A stretch of 64,000 nt of DNA. It comes from Streptomyces mayonensis. GTDB taxonomy: Bacteria; Actinomycetota; Actinomycetes; Streptomycetales; Streptomycetaceae. Below, piece after piece: positions 1 to 8,567 of the stretch. The notes beneath the pieces were generated by a model. The model saw only the letters and a list, made by a program, of their open reading frames with translations. It searched no databases and was not told where the DNA came from. Position numbers and translations under genes: made by a program. Positions within the stretch are counted from its first letter, which is position 1. Every line of letters starts with the position of its first letter. The stretch spans positions 62,001-126,000 of the forward strand of contig NZ_JACBYP010000005.1 in assembly GCF_018982965.1 (NCBI RefSeq), in the 5' to 3' direction.

Positions 1-3000
1 GATCTTCACCTGTTCGTCGATGCGGCCGATGTACTCGAGGACGCCGTCGTCACGCCACCGCACCAGGTCACCGGTGCGATAGCGCCGTTCGCCCGAGTCC
101 GGCGCCCGAAAGAAGCTGCGCGCGGTGGCGTCGGGGTTGCCGTGGTAGCCATGTGAGACGGCGACACCGCCGATGACGAGTTCGCCGGGGACACCGAGCG
201 GCACCGGCCGCCCCGAGTCGTCGACCACGACGAGTGTGACATTGTCCACCGGCCGTCCGATCGGTACCACCGTCTCGGTCGCCGGGTTCACCCGGTGCGA
301 GGTGACCGCGACGGACGTCTCGGTGGGCCCGTACTGGTTGTACAGGCTCAGCTCGGGGCAGTGTGCGGTGAGTTCGCGCAGCTCGGGGGTGAGTGTCAGC
401 TTTTCGCCGCCGATCAGCAACTGGCGCAGGGACGGCACCGCCTTGAGCTCGCGGGCCAGGTACTTGAGAGGGGTGAACGGCATACTCATCCGCTCCACCT
501 CGAAGTGGCGCAGCTTCGCGGCGACGGCGGCCGGGTCGTAGCGGGTCTCGTCGTCGACGGTGATCAGCGCCTGTCCTGAGGCGAGGGTGGAGAAGATCTC
601 CTGGACGCTCGCATCGAAGCCCGCCGAGGCCCATTGCGCGGTCCGCAGCGCACCGAGCGTGCGCAGTTGCCAGCGGATCAGGTTCACCGGGCCCCGGTGC
701 GGGACGACCACCGGCTTGGGGCGGCCGCTGGAGCCCGAGGTGTAGATCAAGTACGCCGTGGCCTCGTCGTCCACGGTCCGGCCCAGCGGCCCGTCCGTGT
801 CGCTGGGCGCCACGTCCTCCAGCCACTGCACCGGGCACGGCAGAGTGTCGGCCATGTCGCCGTCGAGCGTGCGGTCGGCGATGACGAGGCGGGCTCCGCT
901 GTCCGACAGCATGAACGCGCGCCGTTCGACGGGCAGGGCCCGGTCAACCGGCACATAGGCGGCACCGCACTTGAGCACGGCGAGTACCGCCGTCACCAGA
1001 CCCGGGCCGCGCGGCACGCTGACGGCGGCGACCTCGCCCTCGGCCAGGCCCCGGCCGGCGAGCCGCCGTGCGAGGCGGTTGGCCGCTGCGTCCAGCTGCG
1101 CGTAGGTGAGCGGGTCGCCCACGCCGGCCACCGCGAGGGCGTCCGGTGTCAGAGCGGCCTGCTCCTCGAACAGCCCGTGCAGGGTGGCGGGTTCGGTCTC
1201 CCTGCGCTCACCCTGGAAGCCGGCCAGGGTTCGCTCGTCACGTGCGGTCGGCGCCAGCAGCTCGCAGAGGGCGGCGCCCGGAGCATCGACCGAGCGGCGC
1301 AGCAGCTCCTCGATGTACTCGACGATCCGTCGCACCGTCGAATCGTCGAAGAGCCCGGCATCGTATTCGACGGTGCAGCGGATGCCCGCCGCCTGGTCGG
1401 TGAAGTAGAAGGTCAGGCCGAACGGTGCGTGCTTGCGCGGTACGTGGCGGAACTCTGCCGTCAGCCCGGTGTCCTCGAAGACGGAGTCCAGCTCCTCCTC
1501 GTACTCCACCGCTACCTGGAACAGCGGGTTCGCGCCACTGCTGCGGTCCGGGTTGACGGCCTCCACGATCTGGTCGAACGGGACACCCTTGTGGTCCATG
1601 GCCGCCGTGGTGCGGGCCTTGACACGGTGCAGCAGTTCCCGGAAGCCGATGCCGCCGGACAGGTCGAGCCGCAGCGCGACCGTCTCGACGAACATGCCCA
1701 CCACGTCGGCCGCGTCCTCGGGCCGGTTGGTGACCGCCGTACCAAGGACGATGTCGTCCTGCGCGGCGAACCGGCCCAGGGTGGCGGACACCGCACCGAG
1801 CAGTGCCATGAACGGAGTGCAGCCCTCGGCCCGCGCGAGAGAGCGGATGCCGCCGCGCAGCTCGCCGTCGATCTCGTGCACCAGTGTCGCTCCGCGGACC
1901 TCGTGTCCGGCCGGGCGCGGCCGGTCGGTGGGCAGCGTGAGCGGGGCGGCGTCCGCCAGTTCCCGTTGCCAGTAGGCGAGTCCGTCGGCGGCGGAGTCTT
2001 CCTGCACGCTGGTGGGCCACGGGGGCAGTTCGGGCAGATCGGTGGGCTCACCCGGCCAGGCGCGGTAGTGGGCGGCGAGGTCGTGGCAGAGAATGCGGGT
2101 GGACAGGGCGTCGAGCACGGTGTGGTGAGCCACGAGATACAGCAGGTGGCGCTCTCCGTCGAGCCTGCCGATCCTGGCGCGCACCAGCGGGCCGGTGGCG
2201 AGGTCGAAGTCCGTCTCGTCTTCGAGGTCGCGCAGCCGCAGCAGCGCGGCTGTGTCGTCGAGGCCGGGCAGCTCCGTCACCGGGCAGTCCACCGCGACGG
2301 TGTCGAGCACGACCTGCTCCAGATGGTCCGCATGTTCCCGGAAGACGGCGCGCAGTTGGGGATGGCGCGCCACGACCCGACGCAGGGCGCCCCGCAGTGC
2401 ATCGGTGTCGAGCGGGCCCTCGATGAACAGGGCCTTGGGCTCGTAGTAGGTGTGGCTCCCCGGGGTCATCCGGTCCAGCAGCCACAGCTGGCGCTGCAGC
2501 GGGGTGACGGGGGCGGTGCGGGGCGGCGCGGGCGGGACGGCCGGGACAGGAGCGGCTTCGGTCCGGGGCTCGGTCGACGCGGCGCGGAGCCGGCCGAGTT
2601 CGGGCAGCCCGCCGAGCATGAGCTCGGGAGGGACGCCGAAGTCGATGAAGCATCCGATCTCGTCCGCTCCCGCGGCCGTCAACGAGTCGAGTACCGGCCG
2701 CACTTCGGCGGCGTTGCCGATCAGGGCCCGGGTTTCGCAGTAGCGCTGGTAGGCCAGGTCGAGTACGTAGTCGAGGTCGTCCTGGTGGGTGGCCAGCAGG
2801 TCCACGTCGATGCCGAGGCTGTTGGCAGCGTTGTCAAACAGGTCGATCGAGGAACGCAGATAGTCGCAGAACGGCTTGCGGGCTTCTTGCCGGGCGCGTT
2901 CCGCGTCGGGCCCGAGATAGGTGTGCACCAGGACCACGACACGTCCTGTCGCGGGGTCGTGGCCGTGGGCCGCGCGGGCGGCACGGTAGCGGGCGATGTT

Positions 3001-4269
3001 CGTCGCAAGGTCCTCGACGCTCTGGGTCATGAGGTTGGTGACGACGCCGAGTCCCGCGCGTGCGGCCCGCTCATAGCTCTCGGGGTTGGACAGGACCGCG
3101 GCGAACAGCGGGACGTCGTCGCCCTGTACGGGCCTGGGATGCAGGCTCACCTCGGTCGGGCGGCCGTCGCCCGAGGTCATGGCCACCGACCGGCCGGACC
3201 ACAGGCTCCGGAAGGTTTCGAGATGTTCGTACATGATGTCCCGCTGCCGGCCGTAGTTCTCCGGTGCCAGGACGAAGTCGGTGGAGTGCCAGCCGCTGGC
3301 GAAGCCGAGGCCGACCCGACCGCCGGAGAGGTTGTCGACGACTGCCCACTCCTCAGCCACCCGGATGGGGTTGTGCAGGGGCAGTACGACGGAGCCCGCG
3401 TGCAGTCGGATCCGGGAGGTGCGCGTCGCCAAGGAGGCCGCCAGGACGGAGGGGTTGGGGAACAGCGCACCGAACGAATGGAAGTGCCGTTCCGGCAGCC
3501 ACAGGGCGTGGAAGCCCATCTCGTCTGCGTACTCCGCGGCCTGCAGCAGGTGTTGGTAGGCGACGGCGCTGTCGGGCGCGGGGTAGTCGCCGAAGAAGTA
3601 GAGACTGAAATCGGGGGATGTGCGCGCGGTGGTGCCGGCGGGCGCGAGGCCGGGTGTGCCGGTACGTAACGCCCGGGCCGGCAGGCGGCGGGTGGTCTCC
3701 GGGGCAGGCACAGGCTCGGCGGCGTCGGTCAGGTCCGTCTCGGGTGCGGGCCGTGCGGCGGGCCGGGCGGGCGAAACACCGACCGCCGGGCCGGGGTGCA
3801 GGCCCCTGAGGACCCTCAGCTGCTCGGTCGTCAGCTCGGAGAAGCGGGTCATCATCTTGCCCGCCAGCTGCAGCTGGTCAGTGAAGAGGGAGAGCGCGGA
3901 CTCCAGGGCGTCGCCGGTCAAGACCGAAGGCGGCGCCGCGACGGGGGCGTGCCCAACGGGCTCCGCGGCCGCGGCCGCTGTCGGGACCTGAGCCGGAACG
4001 GCCGAGGCGGCCGACACAGCGGGAGCCGAACCGTTCATGGCACGACCTGCCACCGTTTCGGCCAGCTTCTGCGGGGTGTCGACTTCCGTGAACAGTTCAC
4101 GCACTGACACCCGGACTCCGAACTCGGACTGCACGGCCCTGGCCAGCGCCATGAGCGACAGCGAATCCGCACCTGCGGCGACGAACGAGCGCTCGGCGTC
4201 GAGCTGTTCTTCCGGGAGGGCCAGCCGATCCGCGACAAGAGCGAGTACCTCGCCCGCGGTTACGGTCAC
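1..4269 (-). CDS. Nonribosomal peptide synthetase, N-terminal part (PCP-monooxygenase-C-A), open at left edge
   Basis: Modular enzyme that would load an amino acid, oxidise a carrier-bound intermediate and form a peptide bond in the cytoplasm. The 1423 visible codons show a carrier domain (residues about 1-80, phosphopantetheine Ser36 in GADS), a Pro/Ala-rich linker, a luciferase-like FMN monooxygenase domain of the MupA/Atu3671 type (about 218-545), a condensation domain (about 585-1005, active-site HHTVLDA at 715-721) and an adenylation domain (about 1025 on, with YTSGSSGRPKP, NQYGPTE, YRTGDL and GRIDEQVKI cores). The adenylation domain is cut at the window edge, just after core A8. Hand alignment to GrsA gives pocket residues D-A-Q-P-L-G-Q-V-A, which I cannot assign confidently; D-A-Q is shared with some glutamine codes. 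The GTG start at 4269 follows GGAG. Starting with a free carrier domain implies loading by a partner in trans. Confidence 0.93.
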   Translation of the reverse strand, partial: MTVTAGEVLALVADRLALPEEQLDAERSFVAAGADSLSLMALARAVQSEFGVRVSVRELFTEVDTPQKLAETVAGRAMNGSAPAVSAASAVPAQVPTAAAAAEPVGHAPVAAPPSVLTGDALESALSLFTDQLQLAGKMMTRFSELTTEQLRVLRGLHPGPAVGVSPARPAARPAPETDLTDAAEPVPAPETTRRLPARALRTGTPGLAPAGTTARTSPDFSLYFFGDYPAPDSAVAYQHLLQAAEYADEMGFHALWLPERHFHSFGALFPNPSVLAASLATRTSRIRLHAGSVVLPLHNPIRVAEEWAVVDNLSGGRVGLGFASGWHSTDFVLAPENYGRQRDIMYEHLETFRSLWSGRSVAMTSGDGRPTEVSLHPRPVQGDDVPLFAAVLSNPESYERAARAGLGVVTNLMTQSVEDLATNIARYRAARAAHGHDPATGRVVVLVHTYLGPDAERARQEARKPFCDYLRSSIDLFDNAANSLGIDVDLLATHQDDLDYVLDLAYQRYCETRALIGNAAEVRPVLDSLTAAGADEIGCFIDFGVPPELMLGGLPELGRLRAASTEPRTEAAPVPAVPPAPPRTAPVTPLQRQLWLLDRMTPGSHTYYEPKALFIEGPLDTDALRGALRRVVARHPQLRAVFREHADHLEQVVLDTVAVDCPVTELPGLDDTAALLRLRDLEDETDFDLATGPLVRARIGRLDGERHLLYLVAHHTVLDALSTRILCHDLAAHYRAWPGEPTDLPELPPWPTSVQEDSAADGLAYWQRELADAAPLTLPTDRPRPAGHEVRGATLVHEIDGELRGGIRSLARAEGCTPFMALLGAVSATLGRFAAQDDIVLGTAVTNRPEDAADVVGMFVETVALRLDLSGGIGFRELLHRVKARTTAAMDHKGVPFDQIVEAVNPDRSSGANPLFQVAVEYEEELDSVFEDTGLTAEFRHVPRKHAPFGLTFYFTDQAAGIRCTVEYDAGLFDDSTVRRIVEYIEELLRRSVDAPGAALCELLAPTARDERTLAGFQGERRETEPATLHGLFEEQAALTPDALAVAGVGDPLTYAQLDAAANRLARRLAGRGLAEGEVAAVSVPRGPGLVTAVLAVLKCGAAYVPVDRALPVERRAFMLSDSGARLVIADRTLDGDMADTLPCPVQWLEDVAPSDTDGPLGRTVDDEATAYLIYTSGSSGRPKPVVVPHRGPVNLIRWQLRTLGALRTAQWASAGFDASVQEIFSTLASGQALITVDDETRYDPAAVAAKLRHFEVERMSMPFTPLKYLARELKAVPSLRQLLIGGEKLTLTPELRELTAHCPELSLYNQYGPTETSVAVTSHRVNPATETVVPIGRPVDNVTLVVVDDSGRPVPLGVPGELVIGGVAVSHGYHGNPDATARSFFRAPDSGERRYRTGDLVRWRDDGVLEYIGRIDEQVKI

Positions 4270-4367
4270 CTTCGCTGCTCCAATCCTCGGACTGATGCCT
4301 CGCGTCGCCAGTAGCCGCCCAGGCCGTCGATGTCCTGGATGGGGCCCGTGATCCCGAACTGGGCCCC
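4270..4367. promoter_or_regulatory. NRPS upstream region with 7-bp inverted repeat
   Basis: The short gap in front of the NRPS gene holds GGGGCCC near 4338-4344 and GGGCCCC near 4357-4363, an inverted repeat that could form a hairpin after the decayed methyltransferase gene or serve as an operator. No clear -10/-35 pair could be picked. Confidence 0.3.
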
Positions 4368-4880
4368 TTAGTCGTGCACGGCTTCGGCACACACGGGAAT
4401 GTGGTGGCCGTCCACGATCACGGACCCGCCGGGCGAGAGCTTAGGTACAGGTGGACCAAGGTGTCCATCGTCGACTCGTACAGGTCGCTGTCCGGGCGCA
4501 GCACGGCAAGCCGGTCCGTCGGAGCGGTGGGCAGCCTGTCGCGGAACCAGCCAGGAACCGCACCTGCTGGTCGAACAGGTCGTAGCGCTCGAAGTTCCGG
4601 CGGACCGTGGGCAGATCCGTCGCCATGAGGTCGCTGTAGCGGTCGGAGGCGAACTCCCGGCCCCCACCTGGGTCGACGCGTCCGCCTTCGGCATGCCCTC
4701 GAAGGAGTCCGCCACCCACACGCACCGGTCGGTCACGCCGTAGGCCCTGAGCACGGCCCGCATCATGATGCAGGTCCCGCCGCGCCATACGCCGTTCTCC
4801 ATGAAGTCACCGGGTACGCCGCCCGCGAGCGCCGTCTCCACGCAGTGCTCGACGTTCTCCGGGCGACGTACCCGGATCAC
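4368..4880 (-). pseudogene. TylF/MycF-type macrocin O-methyltransferase remnant
   Basis: The intact family consists of SAM-dependent O-methyltransferases that modify antibiotics or sugars. The family core can be read only by switching frame: residues resembling NVEHCVETALAGGVPGDF and VADSFEGMPKAD in one frame, then DLPTVRRNFERYDLFDQQVR in a second, then a return to KLSPGGSVIVDG and a stop at 4368. At least two frameshifts lie near 4665 and 4560. The N-terminal third is missing, since the similarity begins at the GTG at 4880, and the C-terminal end after VIVDG is short. It lies just upstream of the NRPS on the same strand and may be a former tailoring gene of that cluster. Confidence 0.8.
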
Positions 4881-5460
4881 GGTGTGTCTGGCTGCACCAG
4901 CGCAAGTACGAGCGGGGCAGGCGCCGGTACTTGGGCGAGGACGCCCTCAAGGACACCGGCAGCGCAGTGCTCTGGTGGCTCGCCGGGAACGACGAGCACG
5001 TGGAGCGTACGGTGAACGACCTGGCCGTGCTCGCGCAGCTCACCTCGGCGGCCAATGACACCGACATTCCCGAACGGCTTCAGGATCTGATCTCCTCGCA
5101 GGCCGGCGGGCCGGCGACGTCGGAGGTTCCCGAGGCGAAGCCACCCTCAGCGCCGCAGGGCCGGGACACAGCCACGATGCGTCTCTCCGACTTCCTCGAC
5201 AGCATCGGTTTCACCGACGGAGATGTACGCCGCCCGGTGCTCGCGGCACAGATCGCCGGCCTCATCAAGGAGCAGAACCGCCGCGAGACCGCCGAGGTGA
5301 TCCAGCACCACTTCGATCCGCCGGCGTCCCTCGCCCCGGACGACGACGAGGCACCTGCCGGCCTGCCTGATCGAAACAGTGCCGCCGAGAGCGCCGGGCC
5401 GTTGAACGGGGGCGTGGGCCACCGTCCGGTGCGGTGGTCGCCACCAGGCACCAAAGGGCA
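4880..5460 (+). pseudogene. 3' fragment of an unrecognised gene
   Basis: An open plus-strand frame starts abruptly at about 4880, where the minus-strand methyltransferase remnant ends. Its codon use has the strong third-position GC expected of a real Streptomyces gene, and the peptide (for example GEDALKDTGSAVLWWLAG, then LAVLAQLTSAANDTD) looks natural, with a helical first part and an acidic Pro/Ala-rich second part. No start codon with a ribosome binding site is visible and the natural C-terminus is unclear, because the frame runs on into the antisense of the TetR gene. I read it as the tail of a gene truncated by rearrangement. I do not recognise the family. Confidence 0.45.
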
Positions 5461-5590
5461 GAAGTCGCGTCACTCCTCGGGGTCTGCCTGTGCCAGGACC
5501 GCCTCCTCGGTCGACTGGTGGTGCGGTCCCGGTTTCCCGGCAGCGCCCCGGAGGCCGGCGCCCGCCGTCGGGGACGTGGCGGAGATGGGC

Positions 5591-6316
5591 TCAGGCCGTG
5601 CCGGCGGCGCCCCCGTAGCCGTGCAGGAACGCGTCGACCGCGCGGGTGACGCAGGCGCGTACCTGTGCCGGGGTCGGAGCGTGGCTGGCGTAGGGGCTGA
5701 TGGTGATCTCGGAGTTGACCAGGGCGACGAAGTGAAGGGTGGCGCGGGCAGGGCTGGAGCTGCGCAGGAGGCCGGCGTCGGTGAGCTGGGAGAGGCGCCT
5801 GGACACCTCCTGCTGGACGCGGAGGGGCCCCGCCTGCTGCCAGGTGTCGATCAGGGCGGGCGGGAAGTGCTGCCTCTCGGCCTTGATCTGCCGGATCATC
5901 GCGAAGTGGTCGGGGAACTGGGTGCGCTGGCCGACGAGGGCGCGGCCGAGGGCGATCAGGTCGGCGCGGGCGTCGGTGCCGGAGAACTGTTCGGCCACCG
6001 TCGCGATGAAGGCGTCCGCGACCTGGCCGGCGCTGTCGTGGACGACCTCCGAGAAGAGGTGGTCCTTGCCCTCGAAGTGGTTGTAGATCGTGCGGGTGGA
6101 CACCCCGGCCTCGGCGGCGATGGCCTCGATGCTGGTGCGGCTGTATCCCTCGCGGCCGAAGACGGTACGCGCGCCTTGGGTGATGGCCCGGCGTTTCGCG
6201 GCTCTGCCGCCGGGTCGGCCGAGGCGTGGCGGTGCGTCGGGGCCGGCGGGGGCCGCGGGTGTGGTGTTCAGGGGAGCCTCCGGTGGATCAGGGCGGCCCG
6301 TCGGCCGAATTGCCAT
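5591..6316 (-). CDS. TetR-family transcriptional regulator
   Basis: DNA-binding repressor of 226-241 residues. A TetR helix-turn-helix (EAIAAEAGVSTRTIYNHF) lies about 60 residues from the upstream ATG, followed by a helical ligand domain of the size usual for the family. The ATG at 6316 lies inside a palindromic operator-like site and has GGAG only about 19 bases upstream. A better ribosome binding site, CGGAGG, sits about 6 bases before a CTG codon at 6271 (Leu16), so the true protein may start there. The gene lies 26 bases downstream of the quinone oxidoreductase gene on the same strand, and a second copy of the operator-like site precedes that gene, so the regulator probably controls both. 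The ligand is unknown. Confidence 0.9.
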   Translation of the reverse strand: MAIRPTGRPDPPEAPLNTTPAAPAGPDAPPRLGRPGGRAAKRRAITQGARTVFGREGYSRTSIEAIAAEAGVSTRTIYNHFEGKDHLFSEVVHDSAGQVADAFIATVAEQFSGTDARADLIALGRALVGQRTQFPDHFAMIRQIKAERQHFPPALIDTWQQAGPLRVQQEVSRRLSQLTDAGLLRSSSPARATLHFVALVNSEITISPYASHAPTPAQVRACVTRAVDAFLHGYGGAAGTA

Positions 6317-6332
6317 GCAGCTTGCATTTTAC
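6308..6332. promoter_or_regulatory. Candidate TetR operator, copy 1
   Basis: The site contains the 13-bp palindrome ATGCAGCTTGCAT (6315-6327) with perfect 5-bp arms. Of 25 positions, 21 match the site at 7288-7312, in the same orientation and place relative to the gene. Read on the minus strand, a TAAAAT -10-like box abuts the palindrome. Confidence 0.65.
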
Positions 6333-6342
6333 TGAATTCTCC

Positions 6343-7251
6343 TTATCCGGGCATCTCCAGGACGGTCCTGCCCCGGCCGTGTCCGCCCTCCACGGCCCGG
6401 ACCGCCTGCGGTGCCCGCTCGAACGGGATCACATGCGTCACCTTCGGGTCCAGGGCGCCGGTCCGGACCAGTTCCACGACCGCGCCCAGGATCGCCGGGT
6501 CGCGCACCGGCCCCACCGGTGCACCGCCGAGCGCGGCGACGGCGTCCCGGTCGGCGCCGCTCACCAGTTTCGTACGGTCCGCCAGGAGCGCGGCGCTCTC
6601 GTGCAGGGCCTCTCCGCCGACCAGGTCGAGGACGCCGTCCACGCGGCCCGGTGTCCGCGCGGCGAGGCCGGGTCCGGAGGCGACGAACCGTACACCGAGT
6701 TCCTCGACAAACGCCCGCTTGTCCTCGGCCGCCGAACCCACCACGGTCAGCCCCGGCCCCGCGGCGACCTGCGCGGCGGCCACGCCGACACCGCCCCCGA
6801 CACCGGTCACCAGCAGCATCGCATCCGGCGGCAGGGCGAGTCGGCGAACTGCGCCGTAGCCGGTCGCGGCGGCGATGGGCAGGACGGCGGCGTCGGTCCA
6901 GGAGACCTCCGGCGGTTTGCGGACCGCCGCTCTCGCCGGCAGCAGAGCGTACTGCGCGTACCCGCCTGCCGTCGGGCCGCCGAGGACCGCGTCGCCCACG
7001 GCGAAGCCGGTGGTGCCGGGGCCGAGCGCGACGACCCTGCCCGCCGCCTCGCCGCCCATCACGGCGGGCAGGACGACGGCGGGCGCCCCGGCCGGACGGC
7101 GGCCCGAACGGCGTTTCCGGTCGACCGGGTTGACGCCGGCCGCGCGCACGGCGACCAGCAGGTCACCGGAGCCCGGAGCCGGTCGCGGAAGGTCGGCGAA
7201 GTGCTCGACCTCCGGTCCGCCGAAACGGTCGTACACGGAGGCCAGGGGCAT
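6343..7251 (-). CDS. Zinc-independent quinone oxidoreductase-like MDR-family dehydrogenase
   Basis: NADPH-dependent oxidoreductase of about 302 residues, cytosolic, of the medium-chain reductase superfamily (quinone oxidoreductase/QOR group). It has the GroES-like N-terminal fold beginning MPLASVYDRFGGPEVEHF, the segment AAGVNPVDRKRR typical of zinc-free members, and the cofactor loop VTGVGGGVGVAAAQ near residue 130. No catalytic-zinc or structural-zinc cysteines are visible. The ATG at 7251 follows GAGGTG at good spacing; a further ATG at 7296 lies inside the operator-like site and is unlikely. It forms a small unit with the TetR gene and probably handles a toxic quinone or enone, but the substrate cannot be read from sequence. 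Confidence 0.88.
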   Translation of the reverse strand: MPLASVYDRFGGPEVEHFADLPRPAPGSGDLLVAVRAAGVNPVDRKRRSGRRPAGAPAVVLPAVMGGEAAGRVVALGPGTTGFAVGDAVLGGPTAGGYAQYALLPARAAVRKPPEVSWTDAAVLPIAAATGYGAVRRLALPPDAMLLVTGVGGGVGVAAAQVAAGPGLTVVGSAAEDKRAFVEELGVRFVASGPGLAARTPGRVDGVLDLVGGEALHESAALLADRTKLVSGADRDAVAALGGAPVGPVRDPAILGAVVELVRTGALDPKVTHVIPFERAPQAVRAVEGGHGRGRTVLEMPG

Positions 7252-7287
7252 GCGGCACCTCGACGTCTCTGTCCGGCTCCGTTCATT

Positions 7288-7312
7288 AATTGCCATACAG
7301 ATTGCACTTTAC
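7288..7312. promoter_or_regulatory. Candidate TetR operator, copy 2
   Basis: The segment AATTGCCATACAGATTGC followed by ACTTTAC repeats the site at 6308-6332 with few changes. It lies between the quinone oxidoreductase gene (minus) and the FAD oxidoreductase gene (plus), so it could control either or both. A TAAAGT -10-like box abuts it on the minus strand. Confidence 0.6.
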
Positions 7313-7400
7313 CCAAGCCCCCGGTTAGGCTCCTCGAGGTTCGGTGGAGACCTGTTTTCCGCCGGTGGTACCGACGCGGTGAGCACAAGGAGCGCAACGT

Positions 7401-8498
7401 ATGGGCAGCAGCACGGTCGCGATCGTCGGCGGCGGATACGGAGGGGCTGCGCTGGCCCGTGAGCTGGACCCGGACTTCGACGTCGTCCTGATCGACCCCA
7501 AGGACGCCTTCGTCCACGCGGTGGCGGCCCTGCGCGGGCTGGTCGACGAGGAGTGGGCCCGGCGGATCTACTTCGGGTACGACGGGCTGTTCACCCGGGG
7601 CCGTCATGTGCGGGGCCGGGCCGTGGCGGTGGACGCGTCAGGTGTCACCACGGCCGACGGCACGCGCATCGACGCGGACTACGTCGTCCTCGCCACCGGT
7701 TCGTCGTACCCCTACCCGGCGAAGCCGGACACCGAGGACACGGCCGACTCCGTGCTGCGACACACGGCCACGCGGGCCGAACTCACCGCATCGTCCCGGG
7801 TGTTGCTACTCGGGGCCGGTCCCGTCGGGCTTGAGCTGGCCGGGGAGATCACCGAGCGGTGGCCGCGGACGGAGGTGGTCGTGGTCGACCCCGCCGAGGA
7901 CGTACTGGGCGGGCGTTACGCGCCAGAGCTGCGCGGCGCGCTGCGCGAGCAACTGGCCCAGCGGGGCGTGCGACTGGAGCTGGGCAGCGCCCTGACCGCT
8001 CCGCCGCCGACGCCCGCGGGAGTGCGCGAGCCGTTCTCGGTCACCACTGGGGCGGGCATACGGATCGACGCGGACCTGTGGTTCCGCTGCTACGGCATGA
8101 CGCCGCTCAGCGACATGCTGGCCGGTGAACTCGCCGCCGCCCGGCAGCCGGACGGCCACGTGGAGGTCGACGAGCACCTGCGGGTGGCAGGCGCGCGGAA
8201 CGTGTTCGCCATCGGCGACGTCACGGCCGTGCCCGAGCCGAAGCGGTCAAAGGCGGCCACCGAACACGCCGTCACGGTCGCGGCCAACATCAGGGCACTG
8301 GCCGCGGGGCGCCCGGTCGAGCAGACCTACCGGCCGGGGCCGGACGCGGTGCTCGTACCGCTGGGCTCGACCGGCGGTGCCTCGCAGGTGCCGGGCCCCG
8401 ACGGTCCGGTCGTGCTGGGCGCGGCGGAGACCTCCGGCTACAAGGGCGCCGACCTGCTGCTCGGACGGTTCGGCGAGCTGTTCGGCGCCTCCACCTAA
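7401..8498 (+). CDS. FAD/NAD(P)-dependent oxidoreductase (FSP1/NDH-2-like)
   Basis: Flavoprotein of 365 residues with two dinucleotide-binding Rossmann motifs: VAIVGGGYGGAAL at the N-terminus for FAD and VLLLGAGPVGLELAGEI near residue 136 for NAD(P)H. The ATG motif (VVLATGSSYPYP) and the C-terminal FAD motif (NVFAIGDVTAVPEPK) are also present. The layout matches the AIFM2/type II NADH dehydrogenase-like group, which passes electrons from NAD(P)H to quinones. The ATG at 7401 follows AAGGAG. It is divergent from the TetR-linked quinone oxidoreductase gene and shares an intergenic region with the operator-like site, which suggests a joint quinone-redox role. The frame is intact. Confidence 0.9.
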   Translation: MGSSTVAIVGGGYGGAALARELDPDFDVVLIDPKDAFVHAVAALRGLVDEEWARRIYFGYDGLFTRGRHVRGRAVAVDASGVTTADGTRIDADYVVLATGSSYPYPAKPDTEDTADSVLRHTATRAELTASSRVLLLGAGPVGLELAGEITERWPRTEVVVVDPAEDVLGGRYAPELRGALREQLAQRGVRLELGSALTAPPPTPAGVREPFSVTTGAGIRIDADLWFRCYGMTPLSDMLAGELAAARQPDGHVEVDEHLRVAGARNVFAIGDVTAVPEPKRSKAATEHAVTVAANIRALAAGRPVEQTYRPGPDAVLVPLGSTGGASQVPGPDGPVVLGAAETSGYKGADLLLGRFGELFGAST

Positions 8499-8567
8499 CC
8501 TTTCCGGACACCCCCTGCGACCGTACAGCGCCGCTTCTCCGCCCGTCCGCCTGGCTACGAAAGGTCG

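Noticed and set aside
634..3669. Long plus-strand open frame across the NRPS
   Set aside because: It is antisense to clear PCP, monooxygenase, C and A motifs; the translation is Arg/Gly/Val-rich with no domain.
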